A stretch of DNA of 64,000 nt, from the NCBI GenBank assembly GCA_902798975.1, contig CADBYT010000005.1, forward strand, positions 1 through 64,000. The letters are read 5' to 3'. Positions 24,728-34,868 of the stretch are shown here, piece after piece (within the stretch, counting starts at the first letter, position 1; every line of letters starts with the position of its first letter). This stretch comes from an uncultured Bacteroidia bacterium. GTDB lineage: Bacteria; Bacteroidota; Bacteroidia; Bacteroidales; UBA932. Under the pieces are notes generated by a model. The model was given only the letters and a program-made list of their open reading frames with translations, searched no databases and was not told the DNA's origin. The translations under genes and the position numbers were made by a program.

Positions 24728-26248
24728 CTAACCGAGCTTCTGCTGCATCCTGCGGAGGCGGGCGAGAGACTCGTCGCGACCGATGAAACGCATGATATCG
24801 TGGATGGCGAGTCCGCTGGCCGCGCCGCTGAGCGCCAGGCGGATGCAATTCATCACCTTGCCCATCGGCATCTCATGCTCGCGCACATAGGCCTCCAGCG
24901 TATCGGCATCGGATGCCTCCATCGCCTCGAGCGCCATCGCGAAAACCTCCGGCTTGTAGAACTTGTCCACATCCTTCTGCACATACTCCGTCGGCGCGAC
25001 GAAGAGATACGACGCGATATCCCAGAAATCCTGCACGAAGGTCGCACGCTCCTTGATGAGCGCCACCACGCTCTCCACGAAGGTCGGCGCGGCATCGACG
25101 CCCTTCTCCTTGAGCAGCGGCAGCCACAGGGCCGCCAGCTCGGCATCGCTCTTCATGCGGAGATACTCGCGGTTGAACCACTTCGCCTTGTCGGGATTGA
25201 ACTTCGCACCGGCCTTGCCCACCTTGTCGAGCGAGAACGCCTCCACGAGCTCGGCTAGCGAGAAGATCTCCTGCTCCGTGCCGGGATTCCAGCCCAGCAT
25301 CGCCAACAGGTTCACGAAGGCCTCGGGGAAATAGCCGTCCTCACGGTAGCCGCGGGAAGTCTCGCCGGCGGGCGAAGTCCAGCGCAGCGGGAACACCGGG
25401 AAGCCCAGTTTGTCGCCGTCACGCTTGGAGAGCTTACCGTTTCCGACAGGCTTGAGCAGCAGCGGCAGGTGCGCGAAACGCGGCTGGCTGTCCTGCCAGC
25501 CGAAAGCCTCATACAGGAGATAGTGCAGCGGCAGCGACGGGAGCCACTCCTCGCCGCGGATGACCTCCGTGATTTCCATCAGATGGTCGTCCACGATGTT
25601 GGCGAGGTGGTAGGTGGGCAGTTCGTCGGCGCGCTTCCACAGCACCTTGTCGTCCAGCGTGGCGGTATCCACGCTGATGTGGCCGCGGATCAGGTCGTCC
25701 ATCTCCACCACGCGTCCCTCGGGCATCAGGAAGCGGACGGTCCAGTCCGTGCGCTCCGCGAGCAGGCGCTCCACCTCGGCGGGCGGCAGGGTCAGCGAAT
25801 TGCGCAGGGAGCCGCGCGTGAGGTGGTTGTAGATGAAGGTCTGGCCCTTCGATTCGGCCTCGGTGCGGACTTTCTCCAGCTCCTCGGCGCTGTCGAAGGC
25901 ATAGTAGGCATGGCCGGAGGCGACGAGCTGCTCGGCATACTGCCGGTAGATGCTGCGTCGCTGGCTCTGGCGGTAGGGCGCGTGGGGATGTTCCGGCGAA
26001 GCCGTCTCCACCACCTTGCCGTCCGGCGTCACCCCCTCGTCGGGGAAAATGCCGCACCAGCGCAGCGATTCGATGATATACTCCTCGGCGCCGGGCACGA
26101 AACGGTTGGAATCGGTGTCCTCGATGCGGAGGATGAAGTCGCCGCCGTGCTGCTTGGCAAACAGGTAGTTGTACAGGGCGGTGCGCACGCCGCCCATGTG
26201 CAGCGGCCCGGTGGGGGACGGGGCGAACCTTACGCGGGTCTTGCTCAT
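24728..26248 (-). CDS. gltX: Glutamate--tRNA ligase
   Basis: 506-residue class I synthetase. The HIGH-type signature is HMGG (17-20) and the KMSKS-type signature is KLSKRDGDK (near 270). Length and C-terminal helical anticodon-binding part are normal. Its ATG overlaps the ftsZ stop by 4 nt, so it is translationally coupled to ftsZ and probably the last gene of the dcw transcript. Confidence 0.96.
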   Translation of the reverse strand: MSKTRVRFAPSPTGPLHMGGVRTALYNYLFAKQHGGDFILRIEDTDSNRFVPGAEEYIIESLRWCGIFPDEGVTPDGKVVETASPEHPHAPYRQSQRRSIYRQYAEQLVASGHAYYAFDSAEELEKVRTEAESKGQTFIYNHLTRGSLRNSLTLPPAEVERLLAERTDWTVRFLMPEGRVVEMDDLIRGHISVDTATLDDKVLWKRADELPTYHLANIVDDHLMEITEVIRGEEWLPSLPLHYLLYEAFGWQDSQPRFAHLPLLLKPVGNGKLSKRDGDKLGFPVFPLRWTSPAGETSRGYREDGYFPEAFVNLLAMLGWNPGTEQEIFSLAELVEAFSLDKVGKAGAKFNPDKAKWFNREYLRMKSDAELAALWLPLLKEKGVDAAPTFVESVVALIKERATFVQDFWDIASYLFVAPTEYVQKDVDKFYKPEVFAMALEAMEASDADTLEAYVREHEMPMGKVMNCIRLALSGAASGLAIHDIMRFIGRDESLARLRRMQQKLG

Positions 26249-27442
26249 ACCTGGGCCCTCCGGATGGCGGGAATGTTCTCCAGCTCGGCGCGGGACTCGT
26301 TGCTGGCCACGATGAGGGCCGGCTTCTCGTCCGGGTCGAACTTGAAGGTCCGCACGTTGCTCTTGTTGTTGAATCCGATCTGCTGCGAGCCGGTGTCCTC
26401 GAAGAGGGAAATGCCCTCGGCGCGCGCGGTGGCGGCCTTGTTGTACTCGAAGCTGCGGTTGATCATGATGTAGTTGCCCATGTCGCGGGCGGGGCCGATC
26501 ACGTCGGAGAAGCGCAGGCCGGTGACGATGGAGGTGATGCGGATGGTGTCGCCGATCTCGGGATCGTCGTCCCAGATGAGGCCGCGCTTGAAGTTGTTGG
26601 CCCGGCCGGTGTACTCGTCGATCTTTTTGTTGATCTCGTTGAGGTCGTCCATCGTCAGACCCTGCTCGTTGTGGCCGCAGGTGATATTGACAAGGACCTT
26701 CTTGGCGCTCTTGAGATCGAAGTCGTTGAGGAGCGGGGATTCGAAGGCGGCGCGTACGGCCGCTTCGATGCGGTCCTTGCCGCTGCCCACGCCGCAGCCC
26801 ATCAGGGCCATGCCGCTGTTTTTCATCATCGTCTCCACGTCCTTGAAGTCCACGTTGATGTAGCCCGGCTTCTTGATGATTTCCACGATGCCGCGCACGG
26901 CCGTGGCAAGCACCTCGTCGGCCTGCGGGAAGGCGTCTTGGATCAGCTGGTTGCCGTAGTACTCATGGAGCTTCTCGTTGTTGATCATCAGCAGACTGTC
27001 CACGTTCTTCTCGAGTTCGTGGATGCCGTCGATGGCGCGGGAGAGCGCCTCGTTGCCTTCGTTCAGGAAGGGGAGCGTGACCACGGCCACGGTGAGGATG
27101 CCCTTGTCCTTGGCCATCTTGGCGATGACGGGCGCGGCGCCCGTGCCGGTGCCGCCGCCCATGCCTGCGGTGATGAAGAGCATCTTGGTGTGGGTGTCCA
27201 GGACGATCTTCTCGATCTGGTCCTGGCTCTCGAGCGCGGCGTTGCGGCCGTTGATCGGGTTGGTGCCGGCGCCCCTGGGCGTCGGTGTTGCAGACCACGA
27301 AGCTGCACCCCTTGATGCCCTGGGTGAACATGTAGTTGACGGCATTGCAGCCGCCGCCGCCCACGCCGAGGACCTTGATGATTTCGTCGGAGGTCGCCCA
27401 GTTCTCGGGGACGATGTTGTCGATCATGTTGTCGTCTATCAT
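26245..27442 (-). pseudogene. ftsZ: Cell division protein FtsZ, reading frame broken by a short deletion
   Basis: Tubulin-like GTPase that forms the division ring. The N-terminal part (27442 to about 27275) has [16 protein letters not shown] and VVCNTDAQ. The frame then changes and resumes with [10 protein letters not shown], the signature GGGTGTG, and runs to 26245, ending IPAIRRAQV. Compared with other FtsZ proteins about 20 residues between TDAQ and GAG are missing; together with the frame change I infer a loss of about 62 nt at 27271-27277. FtsZ is essential, so an assembly or strain-collapse error is the first explanation. The C-terminal linker is short. It lies 14 nt after ftsA and overlaps gltX by 4 nt. 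Confidence 0.88.
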
Positions 27443-27456
27443 GGCTGTATCTTTTT

Positions 27457-28914
27457 TTATTTCATATCATCGAACAGGCCGCCCATGGTGCTGTCGAAGG
27501 CGCCTTCGGCAGCCTCGCCGACCTTCTTGGTCTGCTTGCGTATCCAGGTGACGAACTTGCCCGGGGCCTTGGGCTCCTGCTTCTTGGGTCCCTGCTTGGG
27601 ACGGAGCACCTCGGGCTCGTAGGCCGGGTCGTTGGCAAAGAGGTTCTCCGGGGCCGCCTCGACGGTCTCGGCTTCCGGCGCGGCGGCATCCTGCTGGACG
27701 GTCACCGGGCGGGGAGCCTCCTCGATGCAGTTCAGGCGCTGGTCGCGCTTGGCTTCGAGGATCATACCGATGGAAGCCACGGCGCTGGTCTCGCCGGTGC
27801 CGGAGCAGCCGATGGCGCTGAAGGCCTGGCTGCGCGGGTAACCGATGCGGACGGTGTAGCCGGACATCTCCTTGAGGAGATTGGCGATGTTGACCAGGTT
27901 GGCGCCGCCGCCGGTCAGCACGACACCGTTGCGGAGCTTGTCGGCGTAGCCGCTGTCCTGGATCTGCCAGAGCACGGCCTCGATGATCTCGCGGGCGCGG
28001 CAGGTGATGACCTCGGAGAGGTATTTGACCGGGAGCTGTTCGTAGGAGCCGTTTTCCTCGTCGTTGATTTGGATGATCTTCTCGCTGAGCGATTGCAGCT
28101 TGTCGGGCATGCAGGCGCCGAAGGCAAGCTTGATGTTCTCGGCGAGCTGCTCGTTGAAGCCGCACTCGTACTTGATGTCCGTGGTGATGCTGCGTCCGCC
28201 GAAGGGGATGGCGGAGTAGTGGCGCAGGATCTTGCCGCGGTAGATCGTGAGCGAGGTCACGCCGGCGCCGATCTCCACGAGGGCCACGCCGTTCTCCTTC
28301 TCCGCTTCGGAGAGGACGGCGCGGGCGACGGTGTTCGGGAGGAACATCTTGCGCGCGGGGGCCACGCCCACCTCGTTGAGCATGATGTCGACGTTGCTGA
28401 CCGCCTTCTGGGCGCCCACGAAGACCTTGAAGTTACCCTCGATGGCGTCGGCCGTCACGCCCACGACGTCGTGCTCGTTGGCGCAGACAAGCTCCTCGTC
28501 GGCCGAGAAGGACTGCGCCACGGCGCCATAGATTTCCTCCTTGGACTCGTCGGCGATGGGGTAGGAGTCGATGGCGATGCTCTTCAGGGTGTTGATCTCG
28601 TCCCGGGTGATGCAGGAAGCGGGATCGCTGCGTTCCATGCGGGCGCTGGCGATCTCCTGCCGGACGTCGTAGCGCGGCAGGCCCACGACCACCTGGAGGA
28701 TCTTGATGTTGAGTTCTCCTTCCGCCTCGCTGATGGCGGCCCGCAGGGGGCCGGCCGCGCGCTTGGGGTTGAAGACGTAGCTGTTGCGGATACCGTCTGA
28801 CGGAGTCTCCTTGTAGTAGATGATCTGGATGTCATCTCCCTCGATCTTGGCCACGCTCAGGGCAATCTTGGAGGAGCCAAGGTCGGCTGCTGCTATGTAT
28901 CTTTCTGCCTGCAT
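27457..28914 (-). CDS. ftsA: Cell division protein FtsA
   Basis: 485-residue actin-like protein that tethers FtsZ to the membrane. It has the phosphate-1 region [16 protein letters not shown] near the N-terminus, [13 protein letters not shown] (phosphate-2), VLTGGGANL (adenosine motif), and an amphipathic C-terminal helix preceded by a Pro/Glu-rich linker. The ORF can be extended to 29172, but ATG 28914 gives the true start and already overlaps ftsQ by 22 nt. Confidence 0.95.
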   Translation of the reverse strand: MQAERYIAAADLGSSKIALSVAKIEGDDIQIIYYKETPSDGIRNSYVFNPKRAAGPLRAAISEAEGELNIKILQVVVGLPRYDVRQEIASARMERSDPASCITRDEINTLKSIAIDSYPIADESKEEIYGAVAQSFSADEELVCANEHDVVGVTADAIEGNFKVFVGAQKAVSNVDIMLNEVGVAPARKMFLPNTVARAVLSEAEKENGVALVEIGAGVTSLTIYRGKILRHYSAIPFGGRSITTDIKYECGFNEQLAENIKLAFGACMPDKLQSLSEKIIQINDEENGSYEQLPVKYLSEVITCRAREIIEAVLWQIQDSGYADKLRNGVVLTGGGANLVNIANLLKEMSGYTVRIGYPRSQAFSAIGCSGTGETSAVASIGMILEAKRDQRLNCIEEAPRPVTVQQDAAAPEAETVEAAPENLFANDPAYEPEVLRPKQGPKKQEPKAPGKFVTWIRKQTKKVGEAAEGAFDSTMGGLFDDMK

Positions 28915-29675
28915 ATAATTTGTTGATTGTATTTTACGTTGACGATCCTGTAGTATCCTTCCGGTTTGGAAGGGGCGATGACGCCGATGTAGCGGTCGAT
29001 CCGCTGGAATTTGTCTGTGATGTTGTCCGGCTGGCCGACGAGGAACTGCTCGCTCCGGCCGTCCAGGCTCAGGAGGAGGTCGCCGCCCGGGCGGACCCGG
29101 ATGTGCGTGATGTGGCGCTGCCAGGCCCGGGAAGACGTGTACTGGTTCAGGGCCAGCATGCCGGCGATCCACGCGCGTTCGCGCTCCTCGCGGGCTTCGC
29201 CCTTGAATCCCGCCGGGACGTCCACCGGGATGTCGCCCTCGACCAGCGGGACGGGCGCCGTGAAGGACGGGTGAAGCGGGAAGATGTAGCCGCGGTCATC
29301 CACGTAGAAGCCCTGGTCGCCGTGCTGGAAGCGGAGCACGGGGGCGCGCTGGGTGATCTCGACATGCAGCACCCCGTCGTCGGTGGTCCACGCCTCGCAG
29401 CGCTTGATGGCACTGCGGCTCTCGATCATGTCCTCGATACGGGCGAGCTGCACGCTGTCCAGGCGCTCGCCGATGAAGGCGCCGTAGCGCTTGTCCAAAT
29501 ACCCCCGGATATCCTCTTCGCTGACGAAGCGCAGGCTGTCGGCAAAGCTCACCTCCAGCCGCCCGCACACGATACGGGAGCTCTCCTGCCGCACGCTGCG
29601 GTAGAGGAGGGCGACCCCGATGCACAGGGCGGCGATGAGTACGCCGGCGAGGGAATATTTGATGAAAGCTTTCAT
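28893..29675 (-). CDS. ftsQ: Cell division protein FtsQ
   Basis: 260-residue bitopic division protein linking inner-membrane division proteins to the periplasm. One transmembrane segment at about 8-26, then a periplasmic beta/POTRA-like part with ITQRAPVLRF and FYVDDRGYIFPL, typical of Bacteroidota FtsQ. It abuts murC and overlaps ftsA. Confidence 0.9.
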   Translation of the reverse strand: MKAFIKYSLAGVLIAALCIGVALLYRSVRQESSRIVCGRLEVSFADSLRFVSEEDIRGYLDKRYGAFIGERLDSVQLARIEDMIESRSAIKRCEAWTTDDGVLHVEITQRAPVLRFQHGDQGFYVDDRGYIFPLHPSFTAPVPLVEGDIPVDVPAGFKGEAREERERAWIAGMLALNQYTSSRAWQRHITHIRVRPGGDLLLSLDGRSEQFLVGQPDNITDKFQRIDRYIGVIAPSKPEGYYRIVNVKYNQQIICRQKDT

Positions 29676-31031
29676 TTACAGGCGCTTGCGGAGCATTTCA
29701 GAGATAGGTTCGATGAAGCGGTCGATGTTGCCGGCCCCCAGGGTCACGAGCACGTCGAGCGGCTCTTTTTCCAGATAGGACATGAGCTCTTCGCGGGTGA
29801 TGAGCACCTTCTCCGGGGCGGTGACGTCGCGGAACACGATCTCGGAGGTCACGCCGGGGATGGGCTCCTCGCGGGCGGGGTAGATGTCCAGCAGGATGAG
29901 CTTGTCCAGCCCGCTCAGGGCGCGGGCGAATTCGGGAGCGAAGTCGCGCGTGCGGGTGTAAAGGTGCGGCTGGAAGATGCCGGTGATCCGGCGGCCGGGG
30001 AAGATCTGCCGGATGGAGGAAATCGCGCTCTCCAGCTCGGCCGGATGGTGCGCGTAGTCGTCGATGTAGGTCAGCGCCGGGGTATTGAGGTGCACGTCGA
30101 GACGGCGCTGCGCGCCTTCAAACGTCCCGATGGCCTGGCGGACCTTCTGGGCGTCGAGCCCGTAGCAGAGGCAGATGGCCGCGGCCGCGATGCTGTTCTC
30201 CACGTTCACCCAGCCCAGGGCGCCCACGCGGATGTCGCTGAGCACGCCGCCGGGATAGACGAGGTCGTAAGTGTAGTGGCCGGTGCCGTCCAGGCGCAGG
30301 TTGCTGCTGTGGAAATCGGCCCGCGGCTCGTCGAAGTGGTAGCTGAAGATCTTGGCCGAAACCTCGTCCTGGCTGATCGGGAGGCCGTATTTGAGGATGA
30401 GCGTCTCGCTGACCTGCGAGGCGAAGATGCGGAAGGCCTCGTGCACGTGGGCCAGGTCGCCGTAGATGTCGAGGTGGTCGGCGTCCATGGCGGTGATGGC
30501 CGCGATGGCGGGGTGCAGCTGGTGGAAGGAGCGGTCGAACTCGTCGGCTTCCGCGACCACGGTCGGGGTGTGGCTGACGAGCAGGTTGGTGCCGTAGTTC
30601 TTGGAAATGCCGCCCAGGAAGGCGGAGCAGCCGCTGCCGCTTTCCGTGAGGATGTGGGCGACGAGGGTGGACGTGGTGGTCTTGCCGTGCGTGCCTGCGA
30701 CGGCGAGGCAGCGCTGTCCGGCGGTGATTTCGCCGAGCATCTTCGAGCGCTTGATCACGCGGTACCCGTGTTCCCGGGCATAGACGAGCTCGCCCAGGTC
30801 GGCCGGGATGGCCGGCGTGTAGACCACGAGGGTGTCTTCGACCGCGCGCGGGATGCGGTCCGGCTCGTCTTCGTAGTGTACGCCGATGCCTTCGGCCTCC
30901 AACGCATGCGTGAGGTCGGAGGGCGTGCGGTCGTAGCCGGCCACGTTGCATCCCTTGAACTTGTAATAGCGTGCAATGGCGCTCATGCCGATGCCGCCGA
31001 TCCCGATGAAATATATATTCTTGTAGCTCAT
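29676..31031 (-). CDS. murC: UDP-N-acetylmuramate--L-alanine ligase
   Basis: 451-residue ligase adding the first amino acid to UDP-MurNAc. N-terminal Rossmann IGIGGIGMSAIA (9-20), ATP-binding GTHGKTTT (113-120) and the C-terminal Mur ligase domain with YAHHPAEL are present. It overlaps murG by 4 nt and abuts ftsQ. Confidence 0.96.
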   Translation of the reverse strand: MSYKNIYFIGIGGIGMSAIARYYKFKGCNVAGYDRTPSDLTHALEAEGIGVHYEDEPDRIPRAVEDTLVVYTPAIPADLGELVYAREHGYRVIKRSKMLGEITAGQRCLAVAGTHGKTTTSTLVAHILTESGSGCSAFLGGISKNYGTNLLVSHTPTVVAEADEFDRSFHQLHPAIAAITAMDADHLDIYGDLAHVHEAFRIFASQVSETLILKYGLPISQDEVSAKIFSYHFDEPRADFHSSNLRLDGTGHYTYDLVYPGGVLSDIRVGALGWVNVENSIAAAAICLCYGLDAQKVRQAIGTFEGAQRRLDVHLNTPALTYIDDYAHHPAELESAISSIRQIFPGRRITGIFQPHLYTRTRDFAPEFARALSGLDKLILLDIYPAREEPIPGVTSEIVFRDVTAPEKVLITREELMSYLEKEPLDVLVTLGAGNIDRFIEPISEMLRKRL

Positions 31032-32152
31032 ACCAATTTATACACTTCGTCAACGATGGTCTGTGCCGCGTCCAGGCGGGCGAGCGGGGCGACGTTCGCT
31101 TCGATCTGCCGGATGCGCTCCGGATTACCGAGCAGTTCCAGCGCCGTGGGCATCAGTTTCTCCGCCGCCTCGGCGTCCCGCACGATCAGGCCCGCGTCCT
31201 TGCGGACGAGCGCCATCGCGTTGTGGGTCTGGTGGTCTTCCGCCACGTTGGGCGAAGGCACGAAGACGGCGGCCTTGTGCGCCGCGCAGATCTCGGACAC
31301 CGAGGAGGCGCCGGCGCGGCTGATCAGCACGTCCGCGCAGGCATAGGCGAGGTCCATGCGCCCGATAAAATCCGTATAGTGGATGTGCGGGAGCTCGCGT
31401 CCCGCCATGAATTCGTCGATGCCCTTCTTGTAATAGCGGCCGCACTGCCAGAGCACCTCCACGTCTTCGCCGCCGGGGCAGCCGGCTTCGATCCAGGCGC
31501 GCATGGCGCGGTTCAGCGTGTCGGCGCCGAGGCTGCCGCCCACGATGAAGAGATGCCGTTTGGCCGGGTCCAGGCCGTAGAAAGCCAGGCCTTCCGCGCG
31601 GTCGGCGCCGGTGTAGGCGTGGATTTCGGGGCGGATGGGGTTGCCGCTGAAGACGATCTTGTCGGCGGGGAAGAATTTCTCCATCCCGTCGTAGGCCACG
31701 CAGATGCACTGCACGCGGCGGCCCAGGATCTTGTTGGTCAGGCCGGCGAAGCCGTTCTGCTCCTGGATCAGGGCGGGAATTTTCTTGCGCGTGGCCTGCC
31801 AGAGCAGGGGAGCGCTGGCGTATCCGCCCACGCCTACGGCCACGTCCGGCTTGAACTCGTCGATGATGCGGCCGGCCTTGCGCAGGCTGGCCGCGACCTT
31901 CGCGGGCACGCGGGCATTGTGCTTGAGGTTCTCCCAGTCGATCTTCCGCTGCAGGCCGGCCATCGGCAGGCCCACGATCTCGTAGCCCGCCGCGGGGACC
32001 TTCTCCATCTCCATGCGGCCTTCGGCGCCGACGAAGAGGATCTGCGTGTCGGGATTCGCTTCCCTGAGCTTCCCCGCGATCGAGATCGCCGGGAAAATGT
32101 GGCCGCCCGTGCCGCCGCCACTGATGATTACGCGCAAAGGTTTATATGTCAT
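31028..32152 (-). CDS. murG: UDP-N-acetylglucosamine--MurNAc-pentapeptide transferase (lipid II synthase)
   Basis: 374-residue GT-B glycosyltransferase acting on the cytoplasmic face of the inner membrane. The N-terminal loop GGGTGGHIFPA (12-22) and the C-terminal donor-binding part (SRAGASSVSEI, PSPNVAEDHQ) are intact. It overlaps ftsW by 11 nt and murC by 4 nt. Confidence 0.96.
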   Translation of the reverse strand: MTYKPLRVIISGGGTGGHIFPAISIAGKLREANPDTQILFVGAEGRMEMEKVPAAGYEIVGLPMAGLQRKIDWENLKHNARVPAKVAASLRKAGRIIDEFKPDVAVGVGGYASAPLLWQATRKKIPALIQEQNGFAGLTNKILGRRVQCICVAYDGMEKFFPADKIVFSGNPIRPEIHAYTGADRAEGLAFYGLDPAKRHLFIVGGSLGADTLNRAMRAWIEAGCPGGEDVEVLWQCGRYYKKGIDEFMAGRELPHIHYTDFIGRMDLAYACADVLISRAGASSVSEICAAHKAAVFVPSPNVAEDHQTHNAMALVRKDAGLIVRDAEAAEKLMPTALELLGNPERIRQIEANVAPLARLDAAQTIVDEVYKLV

Positions 32153-33506
32153 AGCTTTCGTCTTTCAGTTCTCCGGATTCATAGGCGTCCAGGTCGTCGA
32201 GCCGGGCCTGGACGGTCGCGCTCTCATGCATCTCCACCAGCGGGGCCGCCATGCGCGTCTCCTTGTCGATGCGCCGCGTGGCGATGCGGCTGAACGACAG
32301 GATGACGCCGAAGGCGATGCTGAAGCAGAGGAAGGCGCTGTTGCCGTGGCTGATGAGCGGCAGGGTCTGGCCGGTCATCGGGCCGATGTCCGCGTTGACG
32401 AACATGTGCAGGAAGGCCTGGCCCGCGATGAGCAGGCACAGTCCCGCCACGGACAGCTTGGCGTAGTGGTCGTTGCCGCAGTTGCGCACGATGATGGAGC
32501 CGCGTGCCAGCAGCGACACGTAGAGGAAGATGACGAAGATACCGCCGAGCAGGCCGTATTCTTCGATGATGAAGCTGTACATGAAGTCCTCGGACATATC
32601 CGGCACCACGTAGCGCTGGGTGCTCTGGCCGGGGCCTTTGCCGATCAGGCCGCCCTGCTTGACGGCGATCTTGGCGCTGTAGGGCTGCCGGATGGCGTCG
32701 ATGGCCTCCTGATAGGCGATGCTGCCGCGCGGGTTGTCGATGACCTGCTGCTCCCAGTTGTCATCCTCGAACACGCGGGAGATGCCGGTGCCGATACGGC
32801 TGAACCACTTGTGGTTGCTGACGCTGTACAGGCCGAAGATGATGCCGAGGATGAGCATGGCCGCCAGGGCGAGAAGTGTCATGTCGCGAAGGTTGCCGCC
32901 GCCCAGCAGGATCATCACGAACATCAGCAGGCCGATGATGAGGGCGCTGGAGTTGGATCCCGGGATGATCATCACGAAGATGACCAGGAAGGGGGCGTAG
33001 AGATAGATGATCTTCTTCCAGATTTCTTTCTCCGGCCCGCGGAGCTCACCTCGTTTCAGGGCGTCCATGGCCCAGGCGAGGTAGAGCACCATCGCCACCT
33101 TGACCACCTCGAAGACGTGGACCTGGAAGCCGGCGATGGACAGGATGCGGTAGGCGTTGTTGATGTTGAGCGCCTTGAGGAAGGGCAGGCTGACGTGGGC
33201 GTCGAGCAGGCCCAGCAGCACGAAGGAGACCGCAAATCCCCACTTGCTGCACCAGCGGAAGAACTTGATGTTCTTGATGTTATACAGGACAATGATGACG
33301 GCCAGACCGCCCAGTACCACGAAGAACTGGTTCTTCACGAGGTCGAGACGGGTCATGCCGTCGCGCAGCAGGCGCGACGAAGAGGAGAACATGCAGACGA
33401 TCGAGAACAGCACGAGCAGGAGCACGATGATCCACACCACCTTGTCTCCTTCGAAGTGGTCCGCGAACGTCCAGATACTGGTTTTCTTGTTCTTCTCTCC
33501 TGCCAT
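32142..33506 (-). CDS. ftsW: Septal peptidoglycan polymerase FtsW (SEDS family)
   Basis: 454-residue membrane protein with about ten transmembrane segments. SEDS landmarks are present: the large periplasmic loop with KQGGLIGKGPGQS and the late motif PLISHGNSAF. Together with FtsI it makes septal peptidoglycan from lipid II. It follows murD by 6 nt. Confidence 0.94.
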   Translation of the reverse strand: MAGEKNKKTSIWTFADHFEGDKVVWIIVLLLVLFSIVCMFSSSSRLLRDGMTRLDLVKNQFFVVLGGLAVIIVLYNIKNIKFFRWCSKWGFAVSFVLLGLLDAHVSLPFLKALNINNAYRILSIAGFQVHVFEVVKVAMVLYLAWAMDALKRGELRGPEKEIWKKIIYLYAPFLVIFVMIIPGSNSSALIIGLLMFVMILLGGGNLRDMTLLALAAMLILGIIFGLYSVSNHKWFSRIGTGISRVFEDDNWEQQVIDNPRGSIAYQEAIDAIRQPYSAKIAVKQGGLIGKGPGQSTQRYVVPDMSEDFMYSFIIEEYGLLGGIFVIFLYVSLLARGSIIVRNCGNDHYAKLSVAGLCLLIAGQAFLHMFVNADIGPMTGQTLPLISHGNSAFLCFSIAFGVILSFSRIATRRIDKETRMAAPLVEMHESATVQARLDDLDAYESGELKDESYDI

Positions 33507-33512
33507 AGTCTA

Positions 33513-34856
33513 TTACAGGTGACGGACCGCCTCCTTGAACTGGCGGCCGCGGTCTTCATAATTCTTGAATAAATCAAAACTGGCGCAGCAGGGGCTCAGC
33601 AGCACCACGTCGCCCGGACGGGCGAACGCGGCGGAAGCCTGCACGGCCTCCTGCGCGGACAGGGTGTCCACGATCTTGTCCTTGCCCACGATGTCCTCGA
33701 AGGCGGCGTGGATCTTGGCGTTGTCCACGCCCAGGCAGACAATGGCCTTGACGTGCTTGCGCACGAGGTCGTTGAGGACGCTGTAGTCGTTGCCCTTGTC
33801 GGTGCCGCCGACGATCCAGACGACCGGCTTGGTCTGGCACTCGAGGGCGTACCATGCGGAGTCGACGTTGGTGGCCTTGGAATCGTTGATATAGAGCACG
33901 TCGCGTATGCTCAGCACGGGCTCAAGCCGGTGCTCGATGGGCGAGAAGGACTTCAGGCTGGCGCGGATGACCTCGTTGCTGATGCCCGTGGCCTTGGCGG
34001 CGAGCGCCGCGGCCATGGAATTGTAGACGTTGTGCCGTCCGCCGAGGGCCAGCTCCTGCAGGAAGATTTCGGTCTCATCCTGCTCGTAGCGCAGGACGAT
34101 GCGGTCGCCGCCCCGCAGGAAGGCACCCTGCCCGACTTCCTTCTCCTGGGAGAAGGGGAGCATCTTGGCCTTGATGACAACTTCCTCCAGCTGGCGGATG
34201 GTGATGGCGTCGTCGGAGTCGAAGATGAAGCAGTCCTCCGGGCGGAGGTTGCGCGTGATGCGGAATTTCGCCCTGGCGTAGTTCTCGAGCTTGTGGTCGT
34301 AGCGGTCGAGGTGGTCCGGGGTGATGTTGGTGATGATGGCGATGTCCGGCCGGAAATCGTAGGCGTCGTCCAGCTGGAAGCTGCTGATTTCCAGGACGTA
34401 GTAGTCATGTTTCTCGGTCGCGACCTGCAGGGCGTAGCTCTTGCCGATGTTGCCGCCCAGGCCGGCGTTGAGGCCCGCCTCGCAGAGCAGGTGGTAGATC
34501 AGGGAGGTGGTGGTCGTCTTGCCGTTCGAGCCGGTGATGCAGATCTTCTTGGCGCTGTCGTAGCGCGCCGCGAACTCGATCTCGGAGATGATGTGCGTCC
34601 CCTGCTCGCGCAGGGCCTTGACGATGGGGGCGGTGCCCGGGATGCCGGGGCTCTTGACGACTTCGTCCGCGTTCATGACGAGCTCGGGCGTGTGCCCGCC
34701 CTGCTCGAAGGGGATGTCCCACTGCTTCAAGGTGGCCAGGTACTCGTCCTTGATCTTCCCGTTGTCGGACAGGAAGACGTCGAATCCCTTGACTTTCGCG
34801 AGCACGGCGGCTCCCACGCCGCTCTCTGCTCCTCCCAAAACTACAATTCTTGCCAT
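33513..34856 (-). CDS. murD: UDP-N-acetylmuramoylalanine--D-glutamate ligase
   Basis: 447-residue ligase adding D-Glu to UDP-MurNAc-L-Ala. ATP-binding GSNGKTTTT (109-117), NITPDHLDRYDHK in the central domain, and NDSKATN in the C-terminal half mark the family. It lies 12 nt after mraY and 6 nt before ftsW. Confidence 0.96.
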   Translation of the reverse strand: MARIVVLGGAESGVGAAVLAKVKGFDVFLSDNGKIKDEYLATLKQWDIPFEQGGHTPELVMNADEVVKSPGIPGTAPIVKALREQGTHIISEIEFAARYDSAKKICITGSNGKTTTTSLIYHLLCEAGLNAGLGGNIGKSYALQVATEKHDYYVLEISSFQLDDAYDFRPDIAIITNITPDHLDRYDHKLENYARAKFRITRNLRPEDCFIFDSDDAITIRQLEEVVIKAKMLPFSQEKEVGQGAFLRGGDRIVLRYEQDETEIFLQELALGGRHNVYNSMAAALAAKATGISNEVIRASLKSFSPIEHRLEPVLSIRDVLYINDSKATNVDSAWYALECQTKPVVWIVGGTDKGNDYSVLNDLVRKHVKAIVCLGVDNAKIHAAFEDIVGKDKIVDTLSAQEAVQASAAFARPGDVVLLSPCCASFDLFKNYEDRGRQFKEAVRHL

Positions 34857-34868
34857 TTCGCTGCTGTT

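Noticed and set aside
26963..27442. Programmed frameshift in ftsZ (and likewise typA at 16320)
   Set aside because: Programmed frameshifting could fix the frame but not restore the missing conserved residues. There is no slippery heptamer plus pseudoknot evident at the junctions. A deletion or assembly error explains both observations.
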